Of a stretch of 21,584 nucleotides of DNA, positions 1 to 4,547 are shown one piece after another. This DNA is from a virus. The stretch spans positions 1 through 21,584 of IMG/VR virus record IMGVR_UViG_3300030101_003167; one strand, given 5' to 3'. The notes under the pieces were generated by a model that was given only the letters and a program-made list of their open reading frames with translations, was not told where the DNA came from and made no database searches. Position numbers and translations under genes: made by a program. Each line of letters begins with the position of its first letter. The first letter of the stretch is position 1.

Positions 1-208
1 CAACGGCACAAATTAAATACTTGTGTCTATTGCTAAACGGAAACGGCTCAGTAAGATGAGTATGACAGAACAGACGATTAAGCGTAACGAACTTAAGAAA
101 GGCTATAAATGCCTGTGGTAATGGGTTAAGAGACCGAAACGAGCAACACCTAAGTAAATATTATATGGTGTTGTGTTGTATTGAATTTAACTAACTAAGG
201 AGAAAAAA
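1..208 (+). other. Noncoding, probably structured leader region
   Basis: No convincing gene lies here, and base composition is richer in G and C than the small genes that follow. Short self-complementary pieces are visible: CACAA/TTGTG (8-12 with 21-25), CTCA/TGAG (47-50 with 57-60), TTAAG/CTTAA near 78-96, AGGC/GCCT near 100-114, and GCTC at 46-49 that could pair with GAGC at 141-144 to close a multi-branch fold. A 21-codon frame (56-121, starting MSMTEQTIKRN) has no ribosome-binding site and is not called. It may be the 3' part of a structured RNA or a long leader cut by the window edge. It matches no RNA family that I can name. Confidence 0.35.
145..190 (+). repeat. Hairpin-box linker 1 (divergent copy)
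   Basis: AACACC (145-150) pairs with GGTGTT (167-172) around a 16-nt loop. The sequence GTATTGAATTTAAC then resembles the box GTCTTGAATTTAAC of the later linkers, with one change, and AGGAG follows at 198-202 before the ATG at 209. The loop is longer than in the other copies, so membership in the linker family is less certain. Confidence 0.5.
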
Positions 209-508
209 ATGAAAATTACACTAAATTTTTACGGATTTGAAAGAGCATTTCAAAGATACGGAAGAAGCGAACATTTTTCGTATGAAGGCTTACAGGCATT
301 ATTTGAATGGTTGGAAGATTTAGAAGATTGTAACGGAAAAGAGCAAGAGTTAGATGTTATTGGACTTTGTTGTGATTTTTCTGAATATGATAATTTAAAA
401 GAGTTTCAAAATGATTACGGAAAAGATTACGAGTGTATCGAAGATATTGAAAACGATACAATAGTAATACCAATAAATAACGAATCATTTATAATACAAC
501 AATTTTAA
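209..508 (+). CDS. Small acidic hypothetical protein (99 aa)
   Basis: This is the first gene of the small-gene array. ATG follows AGGAGAAAAAA, a good ribosome-binding site at normal distance. The protein is strongly acidic and aromatic, with a Glu/Asp-rich middle (FEWLEDLEDC near residues 32-41) and a Cys-Cys pair in GLCCDF near residue 54. No signal peptide or membrane segment is visible. Its look resembles acidic early phage proteins that bind host proteins or mimic DNA, but that is only a guess from composition. It sits alone between linkers 1 and 2, so it behaves as one cassette. The function is unknown. Confidence 0.8.
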   Translation: MKITLNFYGFERAFQRYGRSEHFSYEGLQALFEWLEDLEDCNGKEQELDVIGLCCDFSEYDNLKEFQNDYGKDYECIEDIENDTIVIPINNESFIIQQF

Positions 509-512
509 ATAA

Positions 513-546
513 TAAGTGGTGGTTCACTATAAAAAACGTCTTGAAT
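513..546 (+). repeat. Hairpin-box linker 2
   Basis: AGTG (515-518), loop GTGGTT, CACT (525-528), then ATAAAAAA, then the box CGTCTTGAAT (537-546), then AGGAG (553-557) before ATG 564. The 35 nt from 513 to 547 recur exactly at 1463-1497 in linker 6. No T-run follows the stem, so it does not look like an intrinsic terminator. Confidence 0.85.
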
Positions 547-563
547 TAACTTAGGAGAAAAAA

Positions 564-782
564 ATGAAAGTAGATTTAACAACATTATCTAAAATGAATA
601 AATATAAAGAAAATCTTTTAGTATCTGATGACGCTATATTTAGTTATTTAACAAAGGTTGGAATTTTAGACCATTTCAATCAACAAATACACGTTGATAA
701 ATGGTGGTCTGTTACTACAAGTAAACATATTAATTATGTTGCAAAACAATATGATTATGAAGTAATAAAGCATTACGAATAA
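564..782 (+). CDS. Small hypothetical protein (72 aa)
   Basis: ATG is preceded by TTAGGAGAAAAAA. The 72-residue product is soluble-looking, of mixed charge, with a Trp-Trp pair (DKWWSV near residue 47) and a His/Tyr-rich C-terminus. There is no recognisable domain. Codon use is as AT-rich as that of its neighbours. It occupies one cassette between linkers 2 and 3, separated from both neighbours, so it is not translationally coupled to them. The function is unknown. It is called as a gene because the start, the ribosome-binding site and the linker architecture match nine other genes. Confidence 0.75.
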   Translation: MKVDLTTLSKMNKYKENLLVSDDAIFSYLTKVGILDHFNQQIHVDKWWSVTTSKHINYVAKQYDYEVIKHYE

Positions 783-789
783 TTATAAA

Positions 790-815
790 GGGAGATTACA
801 TCTCCCGTCTTGAAT
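790..815 (+). repeat. Hairpin-box linker 3
   Basis: A perfect 7-bp stem GGGAGAT (790-796) / ATCTCCC (800-806) with loop TAC runs straight into the box CCGTCTTGAAT (805-815). AAGGAGAATAA then leads to ATG 832. The arm sequence is unrelated to linker 2, but the box is identical. Confidence 0.85.
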
Positions 816-831
816 TTAACAAGGAGAATAA

Positions 832-1002
832 ATGAATTTAACAAAACATATTGAATATTTAGAAAATGGATTAAAATACTATAATGAAAAATTAAAATCA
901 AATAACATTAATGACATTCTTAATGAAGACTATTATTTAGAAAAAAGATTTTTTATAACTACTCAATTACATTTTATAAATATACATTTTATAAATAAAT
1001 AA
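832..1002 (+). CDS. Small hypothetical protein (56 aa)
   Basis: The start is fixed by AAGGAGAATAA directly before ATG. The product begins MNLTKHIEYLENGLKYY and is rich in Asn, Lys, Ile and Tyr. The first 40 residues look helical (heptad-like Leu/Ile spacing), and the last 15 (QLHFINIHFINK) contain a short near-repeat, FIN. No domain, signal or clear membrane span is visible. It is one cassette of the array: linker 3 is upstream, and the linker 4 hairpin starts 6 nt after its stop codon. The function is unknown. Its existence rests on the ribosome-binding site and cassette layout, because the frame is short. Confidence 0.65.
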   Translation: MNLTKHIEYLENGLKYYNEKLKSNNINDILNEDYYLEKRFFITTQLHFINIHFINK

Positions 1003-1007
1003 CCAAA

Positions 1008-1032
1008 GGGAGCAACTGCTCCCGTCTTGAAT
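1008..1032 (+). repeat. Hairpin-box linker 4
   Basis: A perfect 6-bp stem GGGAGC (1008-1013) / GCTCCC (1018-1023) with loop AACT, immediately followed by CCGTCTTGAAT. Then TATAAATGGAGAATAA leads to ATG 1049. Compared with linker 3, the inner stem pairs differ while complementarity is kept. Confidence 0.85.
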
Positions 1033-1048
1033 TATAAATGGAGAATAA

Positions 1049-1219
1049 ATGAAAAAATTAATATATGCGAAAACTCTCATAAATGGGCAAGAAAAACATT
1101 TAGCAGACGTTAGTTATAAGCCTGTTAGTTATGTTGCTCAAAACCTTATAAAATTGGCGTTATATCCTACATTATACGCTTTATATTTATATTTAGCACT
1201 ACAATTCATAAGCAATTAA
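1049..1219 (+). CDS. Small probable membrane protein (56 aa)
   Basis: ATG follows TGGAGAATAA. The N-terminal half is polar and basic (MKKLIYAKTL...). From about residue 29 to the end the chain is hydrophobic and rich in Leu, Tyr and Ala (NLIKLALYPTLYALYLYLAL), long enough for one membrane-spanning helix near the C-terminus, with only QFISN left after it. This would leave the N-terminal part in the cytoplasm. Small early membrane proteins of phages often act on the host envelope or in exclusion of other phages, but nothing here shows that. It lies between linkers 4 and 5. The function is unknown. Confidence 0.65.
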   Translation: MKKLIYAKTLINGQEKHLADVSYKPVSYVAQNLIKLALYPTLYALYLYLALQFISN

Positions 1220-1243
1220 TTTTCGCTTCTATTTCCTACCATT

Positions 1244-1276
1244 GAGCCGATTATATGTCGGCTCTCCGTCTTGAAT
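1244..1276 (+). repeat. Hairpin-box linker 5
   Basis: A 7-bp stem GAGCCGA (1244-1250) / TCGGCTC (1258-1264) with loop TTATATG, two nt, then CCGTCTTGAAT (1266-1276), then AAAAGGAGAAAGA and ATG 1293. Confidence 0.85.
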
Positions 1277-1292
1277 AATAAAAGGAGAAAGA

Positions 1293-1454
1293 ATGAAAAC
1301 TTATGAAATACAATATAGACTTTCAAATAATGATATATGTAATTATACATTTGAGGGCAAAAATAAAACAGAAGCAATCAAAAATTATAATAACGAAACA
1401 GGTTGTCCAAAATCTGCTATTATATACGTTGAAGAAATAACTGATTTAATATAA
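1293..1454 (+). CDS. Small hypothetical protein (53 aa)
   Basis: ATG follows AAAAGGAGAAAGA. The product begins MKTYEIQYRLSNNDIC, and its alternating polar and hydrophobic pattern suggests a small beta-alpha-beta fold: a first strand (YEIQYRL), a helix (KTEAIKNYNN) and a last strand (SAIIYVEEI). That pattern is common in tiny phage and plasmid proteins of unknown role. Two Cys residues (16 and 38) are not arranged as a metal site. It is a single cassette between linkers 5 and 6. The function is unknown. Confidence 0.7.
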   Translation: MKTYEIQYRLSNNDICNYTFEGKNKTEAIKNYNNETGCPKSAIIYVEEITDLI

Positions 1455-1462
1455 CTTCTTGT

Positions 1463-1496
1463 TAAGTGGTGGTTCACTATAAAAAACGTCTTGAAT
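1463..1496 (+). repeat. Hairpin-box linker 6
   Basis: Stem AGTG/CACT with loop GTGGTT, then CGTCTTGAAT at 1487-1496. It is identical to linker 2 over 35 nt although it lies about 950 nt away. AAAGGAGAAAGA precedes ATG 1517. Confidence 0.85.
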
Positions 1497-1516
1497 TTTA
1501 AACTAAAGGAGAAAGA

Positions 1517-1717
1517 ATGAAAAAGCAAGATGTAATAATAGATGTATGGGAAACAGAAGACCATTACGAAATTGTAAGAGTATATTTAGCATATAAACCT
1601 ACTGGCGAACATATACCACCTGACAATACTCAATCTGGAGGTTTTTTTCTATATGGTATTGAAGATTACTATTTTGAAGAATGGAATGTTATAGATGATT
1701 ACAGATGTGAATCATAA
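1517..1717 (+). CDS. Small acidic hypothetical protein (66 aa)
   Basis: ATG is preceded by AAAGGAGAAAGA. The 66-residue product is acidic and very rich in aromatic residues (Trp, Tyr, Phe), with a Gly-rich middle (TQSGGFFLYG near residues 38-47) and a DYYFEEW stretch just after it. No metal site, signal or membrane segment is visible. It occupies one cassette between linkers 6 and 7. The family is not recognised and the function is unknown. Confidence 0.75.
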   Translation: MKKQDVIIDVWETEDHYEIVRVYLAYKPTGEHIPPDNTQSGGFFLYGIEDYYFEEWNVIDDYRCES

Positions 1718-1720
1718 TAA

Positions 1721-1755
1721 TAAGTGGTGGCTCACTATAAACTGCCGTTTTGAAT
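1721..1755 (+). repeat. Hairpin-box linker 7
   Basis: AGTG (1723-1726), loop GTGGCT, CACT (1733-1736), then the box variant GCCGTTTTGAAT (C changed to T). The 36 nt from 1721 to 1756 recur exactly at 2496-2531 in linker 10. AAAAGGAGAAAGA precedes ATG 1772. Confidence 0.85.
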
Positions 1756-1771
1756 TATAAAAGGAGAAAGA

Positions 1772-1909
1772 ATGGAATTTGCAGAATGTAACAGATGTTA
1801 CGATACATTTGCTAATGAATGGGATTTTGGCTGTGCAGTATATGAAGAAGGACACCAATACGACCATTGCTGGTTATGTGATTATTGTTATGGAGAACTA
1901 TTTCCATAA
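1772..1909 (+). CDS. Small Cys-rich, probably zinc-binding protein (45 aa)
   Basis: The start follows AAAAGGAGAAAGA and is chosen over an overlapping frame that opens at 1779 without a ribosome-binding site. The 45-residue product contains CNRC (residues 6-9), a single Cys at 21, His at 28, DHC (31-33) and CDYC (36-39). Paired CxxC knuckles at both ends with His between them fit one small treble-clef or rubredoxin-like zinc site. The chain is acidic and aromatic outside these residues, so it is more likely a protein-protein than a DNA-binding module, which is inference. It lies between linkers 7 and 8; the linker 8 stem begins 7 nt after its stop codon. Confidence 0.7.
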   Translation: MEFAECNRCYDTFANEWDFGCAVYEEGHQYDHCWLCDYCYGELFP

Positions 1910-1916
1910 AAAGTTT

Positions 1917-1943
1917 GGCGATACTATAATCGCCGTCTTGAAT
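1917..1943 (+). repeat. Hairpin-box linker 8
   Basis: Stem GGCGAT (1917-1922) / ATCGCC (1929-1934), loop ACTATA, running straight into CCGTCTTGAAT, then AAAGGAGAAAGA and ATG 1959. Confidence 0.85.
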
Positions 1944-1958
1944 AATAAAGGAGAAAGA

Positions 1959-2108
1959 ATGAAATTAAAAAATAGAATAATTAATTATTTAGAAGATACA
2001 CTTGGAGAATTTCAAAGTGGTATATTGAAATATGACAATATAAATTTTCAGAAAGAAATTATAAATGAAACAGAAAATCTTTTAGATATAATTAAAAAAG
2101 AAATGTAA
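1959..2108 (+). CDS. Small helical hypothetical protein (49 aa)
   Basis: The start at 1959 follows AAAGGAGAAAGA. The same frame is open further upstream, but there it runs antisense to the logic of linker 8 and the Cys-rich gene. The 49-residue product begins MKLKNRIINYLEDTLGEF. It is highly charged and looks alpha-helical throughout, with Leu/Ile every three to four residues (ENLLDIIKKEM at the end), so a small coiled coil or helical hairpin is likely. The family is not recognised. It is one cassette between linkers 8 and 9. Confidence 0.65.
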   Translation: MKLKNRIINYLEDTLGEFQSGILKYDNINFQKEIINETENLLDIIKKEM

Positions 2109-2113
2109 TAACA

Positions 2114-2145
2114 AGAGGTGGCTCTCTATAAAAAGCGTCTTGAAT
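2114..2145 (+). repeat. Hairpin-box linker 9
   Basis: AGAG (2114-2117), loop GTGGCT, CTCT (2124-2127), then ATAAAAAG and the box CGTCTTGAAT (2136-2145). Relative to linkers 2, 6, 7 and 10, the middle stem pair T:A has become A:T, a compensatory change that supports the stem. AAAGGAGAAAGA precedes ATG 2164. Confidence 0.85.
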
Positions 2146-2163
2146 TTAACTAAAGGAGAAAGA

Positions 2164-2487
2164 ATGAAATACACAGAAAAAGCATATATAAATATTGAAC
2201 TTGGAACTGCTACTTGGAATGTTGATTTAGAGCATAATGGTATGCAAGATATACTTGACGAGGGTATTGACTGCACAGAATGTGAAGTTTATGAACTTAT
2301 ATATGAGGGGCATATGTTAGAAGAAGATGAACTAAAAGAACTTTTAGATAATAAAAGTGAATCAATGTTATATCCTCTTTATTGTTTTGATACTTTATCT
2401 TATAAAGATTGGCTTGAATATAAAAAAGAAGCCGAAGCAGAAGATAAATATCGTGAAGAACAAAGATTAAAACAAATGCAAAAATAG
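2164..2487 (+). CDS. Acidic hypothetical protein (107 aa)
   Basis: ATG 2164 is chosen because AAAGGAGAAAGA lies directly before it. A longer in-frame start (TTG 2140) would sit inside the linker box. This is the largest product of the array at 107 residues, and it is strongly acidic. Residues about 1-20 look like a beta hairpin (YINIELGTATWNVDL). The middle has a DCTECEVYEL segment and a helical EEDELKELLDN stretch. The last 30 residues are highly charged and helical (KEAEAEDKYREEQRLKQ), possibly a coiled coil. The family is not recognised. Confidence 0.8.
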   Translation: MKYTEKAYINIELGTATWNVDLEHNGMQDILDEGIDCTECEVYELIYEGHMLEEDELKELLDNKSESMLYPLYCFDTLSYKDWLEYKKEAEAEDKYREEQRLKQMQK

Positions 2488-2495
2488 CTTATTGT

Positions 2496-2530
2496 TAAGT
2501 GGTGGCTCACTATAAACTGCCGTTTTGAAT
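2496..2530 (+). repeat. Hairpin-box linker 10
   Basis: Exact 36-nt duplicate of linker 7: AGTG (2498-2501), loop GTGGCT, CACT (2508-2511), then GCCGTTTTGAAT. AAAAGGAGAATAA precedes ATG 2552. Confidence 0.85.
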
Positions 2531-2551
2531 TTTAAACAAAAGGAGAATAAA

Positions 2552-2716
2552 ATGAATAAAGATAAAAGATGTAGTTTTAGGGTAGTAATTGTAGTTAATG
2601 ATGTAGCAGACCAATCTGTAAAAGATATGCAATATAATGCTCAAAATTATATTAAAGACGATATTAAAAATGATAATCTTTATATTGAAGATATTATAAA
2701 AATAGATAATAACTAA
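2552..2716 (+). CDS. Small hypothetical protein (54 aa)
   Basis: ATG 2552 follows AAAAGGAGAATAA. A TTG start at 2525 would lie in the linker box and is rejected. The product begins MNKDKRCSFRVVIVVNDVADQ, a basic head followed by a hydrophobic strand, then a Lys/Asp/Asn-rich helix and a short final strand (LYIEDIIKI), a small beta-alpha-beta layout. It is the last gene that has a clear linker in front of it. The function is unknown. Confidence 0.7.
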   Translation: MNKDKRCSFRVVIVVNDVADQSVKDMQYNAQNYIKDDIKNDNLYIEDIIKIDNN

Positions 2717-2720
2717 TACT

Positions 2721-2945
2721 ATGACCTATGATGAATGTTTAAATGCAAGAATCCTAAGCCCCAGACATTATAATCTGGGGTTGATTCTCGCTATGACCTA
2801 CGAAGTTATGCCGTCATACAAGTTTAGATATTTTATAAAGACAGGTCTATCTAATTTCAATCCTAACCTTGAGAATTTGTCTGCCCTTCTGGTGTTCTCA
2901 TTATTATATTTAGTCCCAGAAGTCTTTAACCAACTGACTAAATAA
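2721..2945 (+). CDS. Doubtful open frame over a structured region (74 codons)
   Basis: The frame is open from ATG 2721 to TAA 2945, but the start has no ribosome-binding site (TAACTAATACT precedes it), unlike every other gene in this part. Codon use is less AT-biased, with more CTT, CTG, GTC and TTC. The predicted chain holds MTYDE at the start and MTYEV at residue 25, from a direct DNA repeat, and ends with a hydrophobic stretch (LSALLVFSLLYLV) that could span a membrane. A strong hairpin lies inside it. Either this is a weakly expressed small membrane protein, or the region is a structured RNA or regulatory DNA and the open frame is chance. Confidence 0.35.
   Translation: MTYDECLNARILSPRHYNLGLILAMTYEVMPSYKFRYFIKTGLSNFNPNLENLSALLVFSLLYLVPEVFNQLTK
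2748..2788 (+). other. Strong two-part hairpin
   Basis: AGAATC (2748-2753) pairs with GATTCT (2783-2788), and inside it CCCCAGA (2759-2765) pairs with TCTGGGG (2774-2780) around loop CATTATAA. The two stems are separated by an asymmetric internal loop (CTAAG opposite TT). The sequence CTATGACCTA occurs on both sides, at 2719-2728 and 2791-2800. There is no T-run after it, so it is not a standard terminator. Confidence 0.7.
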
Positions 2946-3077
2946 GGATTATAATATATAAAAACATTATAATTATAAACAAACTTTTTATTATAATTAT
3001 AAATAAACAAATAAATGTTTTGGAAATTAAAATATTTATTATAAATTATGCAAAGAATTATAAATGGAGAATTATAA
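2946..3077 (+). promoter_or_regulatory. AT-rich control region with two palindromes
   Basis: This gap ahead of the repressor gene is nearly all A and T. It holds two exact copies of the 12-bp palindrome TTATAATTATAA at 2967-2978 and 2991-3002, with starts 24 bp apart, each followed by AAACAAAC or ATAAAC. They are reasonable candidates for operators of the adjacent HTH protein, or for iteron-like sites. A TATAAT at 2950-2955 and those inside the palindromes could be -10 boxes, but no matching -35 box stands out. The ribosome-binding site GGAGAATTATAA of the next gene ends the region. Confidence 0.4.
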
Positions 3078-3296
3078 ATGAACAATATAAAACAGATTAT
3101 AAAAGACAAGGGAATAAAACAGATATATCTCTGTAAAGAACTTGGTATAAATGAGAGTGTATTATCTCTCATTATAAACGGAAAAAGAAAGCCGAGCCAA
3201 GAAAGATTAAAGGCATTGGCTAAAATTTTGAATGTAAGTATAAAAGACTTATATCCAAATGTAGAAGTAAAACGAATAAACTATTATTATATATAG
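3078..3296 (+). CDS. Cro/CI-type helix-turn-helix repressor (72 aa)
   Basis: A complete small HTH_3/XRE-type DNA-binding protein. Residues about 4-60 hold the five-helix fold: IKQIIKDKGIKQIYLCKELGI, then the recognition helix region NESVLSLIINGKRKPSQERL, then LKALAKILNVSIKDLYP. The pattern of Gln/Tyr at the start of helix 2, Ser-x-Ile-x-Gly-x-R-P after helix 3 and a closing LYP is typical of the family. There is no dimerisation or peptidase domain, so it is Cro-sized. It probably controls early genes from the palindromes just upstream. No integrase is in view, so its presence does not prove a temperate phage. ATG follows TGGAGAATTATAA. Confidence 0.9.
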   Translation: MNNIKQIIKDKGIKQIYLCKELGINESVLSLIINGKRKPSQERLKALAKILNVSIKDLYPNVEVKRINYYYI

Positions 3297-3308
3297 GAGA
3301 ATAAAAGA

Positions 3309-3923
3309 ATGAAAATGCAAGAGATATGGAATACGTTATCTAAAATCAACGTAAACAATCATACTGAAAAGAAAGGCAAGTTTACCTATTTAGGTTGGAA
3401 CTTTGCTATATCTACTATAATGGAACATTATCCAGATGTCACATATGACTTTTTACATTATACTGATAGTAATGGTATGGTTAAGGATTATATTATATCG
3501 CCAGATGGCTCGTGTTCTGTTGAATGTGTAGTCAGCATTGGAGAGCATACTAAAAAAATGTGGTTAGCAGTAACCGATTTTAATAATCGCCCAATCAAAA
3601 ATCCAAGTTGTGTTGATATTGCTAATACTAAAATGAGATGTTTAACTAAGTGTATTGCTACTGGATTTGGACTTGGTTTTTATATTTATAAAGGCGAGGG
3701 TTTACCACAAGAAGATACTCCAGAATTTTATACAGAAGAACAAACTGCTAAGTTTGATAAGTATAAAGACCATCAAGTTTTTGATGGATTAAGACAAAAG
3801 AAAAAACAAGAACTATCCAAATTATTAAAAGACAATAACAATTCTTATAAAGTATATCAAGACTTTTTAAATGAAATGAAAAAAGATATTGATAAATTTG
3901 AAGAATTAGATGGGATATTTTAA
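3309..3923 (+). CDS. Single-strand annealing recombinase, DUF1071/Sak3-like (204 aa)
   Basis: Predicted annealing protein for phage homologous recombination, which pairs complementary single strands in the cytoplasm. Recognition rests on the DUF1071-type pattern: IWNTLSKINVNNHTEKKG at the N-terminus, FTYLGWNFA near residue 25, MWLAVTDFNN near residue 85, and the conserved DIANTKMRCLTKCIATGFG near residues 104-122, followed by GLGFYIYKGE. The family core is about 130-150 residues. The remaining tail (about 140-204) is charged and helical, as expected for a variable C-terminus that may contact SSB. It is preceded by TAGGAGAATAAAAG and overlaps the next gene by 1 nt (TAATG). The resolvase and SSB-like proteins downstream would be partners. 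Its exact place among phage annealing families is less certain than its general role. Confidence 0.8.
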   Translation: MKMQEIWNTLSKINVNNHTEKKGKFTYLGWNFAISTIMEHYPDVTYDFLHYTDSNGMVKDYIISPDGSCSVECVVSIGEHTKKMWLAVTDFNNRPIKNPSCVDIANTKMRCLTKCIATGFGLGFYIYKGEGLPQEDTPEFYTEEQTAKFDKYKDHQVFDGLRQKKKQELSKLLKDNNNSYKVYQDFLNEMKKDIDKFEELDGIF

Positions 3924-4108
3924 TGGACTGGATTAAAGAACATATTAATTCTTGTGTTATAAATGATAGTGATAAATGTGAGGGTTGTCTACACGTTTCA
4001 GAAGCAAGCTGGGCATTAGCACAATCAAATACTGAAGAAGAAACAGAAACCATAAAGAACGAACCTAAAACATTAGTCTACGATTATAGACTAAAAGAAT
4101 GGAGATAA
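3923..4108 (+). CDS. Small hypothetical protein (61 aa)
   Basis: It starts in a TAATG overlap with the annealing-protein gene, so it is probably translated by coupling. The 61-residue product has three Cys residues (11, 19 and 22), with CEGC at 19-22 followed by LHVSEASWALAQ. One CxxC plus a distant Cys and a His is marginal for a zinc site. The C-terminal half is acidic then basic (TEEETETIKNEPK...RLKEWR). The family is not recognised. Its position in the recombination operon suggests an accessory role in DNA metabolism, which is inference only. Confidence 0.7.
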   Translation: MDWIKEHINSCVINDSDKCEGCLHVSEASWALAQSNTEEETETIKNEPKTLVYDYRLKEWR

Positions 4109-4110
4109 GA

Positions 4111-4323
4111 ATGGAAAAAATAAACATGGTAGATTTTGCGAATGAATTACTTTCAGGTAATGTAAAAAAGATTGATTATGATTTAATCAAATCAGAAGCA
4201 AAAGCCGAATGTAAACGATTTGCAAAGCTACAAGAAAATAGATTTAATAACAATGTTATTATAAATTTTGAAGTAATAACAAAAAAAGAAGCAGAAGAAC
4301 AAGGAGAAGTTAATGGAAAATAA
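4111..4323 (+). CDS. Small hypothetical protein (70 aa)
   Basis: ATG 4111 is preferred over the in-frame ATG 4099 because GGAG at 4101-4104 lies at a normal distance before it; the earlier start would sit inside the end of the previous gene without a ribosome-binding site. The product begins MEKINMVDFANELLSGNVKK and is mostly helical and charged, with a short strand near the end (NNVIINFEVI) and the tail KKEAEEQGEVNGK. Its 3' end overlaps the SSB-like gene by 11 nt and carries the AAGGAGAAG ribosome-binding site for it. The function is unknown. Confidence 0.75.
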   Translation: MEKINMVDFANELLSGNVKKIDYDLIKSEAKAECKRFAKLQENRFNNNVIINFEVITKKEAEEQGEVNGK

Positions 4324-4531
4324 AGATATGACTGGTGTACTATTTATGGTTGATGACCGAGCAAGCGATAAGCATCCCAATCTTACAGGGAATTGTACTA
4401 TAAAAGGCGAGAAGTATTATATCTCAGCTTGGACTAATACCTCTAAGAATGGAAAGAAATACATAAGTCTTAAACTTAATGAAGAACAAAAAAAACAAGA
4501 ACCTAAAACCGATAACGATTTACCATTTTAA
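4313..4531 (+). CDS. Small SSB-like protein with acidic C-terminal tip (72 aa)
   Basis: The 72-residue product has the look of a minimal OB-fold-like single-strand-binding protein. A beta-rich core (LTGNCTIKGEKYYISAWTNT, then SKNGKKYISLKL near residues 45-56) is followed by a flexible charged linker and the terminal NDLPF. A terminal acid-acid-x-P-F tip is the hallmark through which bacterial SSBs recruit replication and repair enzymes. The sequence also resembles the DUF736-type proteins of phages. It would coat single-stranded DNA near the annealing protein encoded two genes upstream. It is much shorter than bacterial SSB (about 110 residues of OB fold), so it could instead be a modulator carrying an SSB-mimicking tip. 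The start is set by AAGGAGAAGTTA before ATG 4313. Confidence 0.6.
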   Translation: MENKDMTGVLFMVDDRASDKHPNLTGNCTIKGEKYYISAWTNTSKNGKKYISLKLNEEQKKQEPKTDNDLPF

Positions 4532-4547
4532 GAAAGGGAAAAAAAGA

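Noticed and set aside
56-121. 21-codon frame starting MSMTEQTIKRN
   Set aside because: No ribosome-binding site, and it lies in a stretch with several possible RNA helices; too short to support on its own.
1-208. Group I intron or tRNA in the leader
   Set aside because: I could not match the conserved core elements of a group I intron, and no cloverleaf with a TTC-type arm is visible.
541-546. TTGAAT in the linker box as a -35 promoter element
   Set aside because: No TATAAT-like element lies 16-18 bp downstream in any copy; that position falls on the AGGAG site or inside the gene.
1779-2108. One 109-codon gene spanning 1779-2108
   Set aside because: It has no ribosome-binding site and runs out of frame through the Cys-rich gene and linker 8; two smaller genes with good sites at 1772 and 1959 explain the stretch better.
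145-2530. Hairpins in the linkers as intrinsic terminators
   Set aside because: No linker stem is followed by a T-run; all are followed by the CGTCTTGAAT box and a ribosome-binding site, and the AGTG stems are only 4 bp.
513-2530. CRISPR-like repeat array
   Set aside because: The repeats are separated by complete genes of different length with ribosome-binding sites, and repeat arms vary.
2798-3172. Minus-strand frame of 124 codons
   Set aside because: It covers the AT-rich control region and the start of the HTH gene, is Tyr/Asn/Ile-rich as expected from AT-rich antisense DNA, and has no ribosome-binding site.
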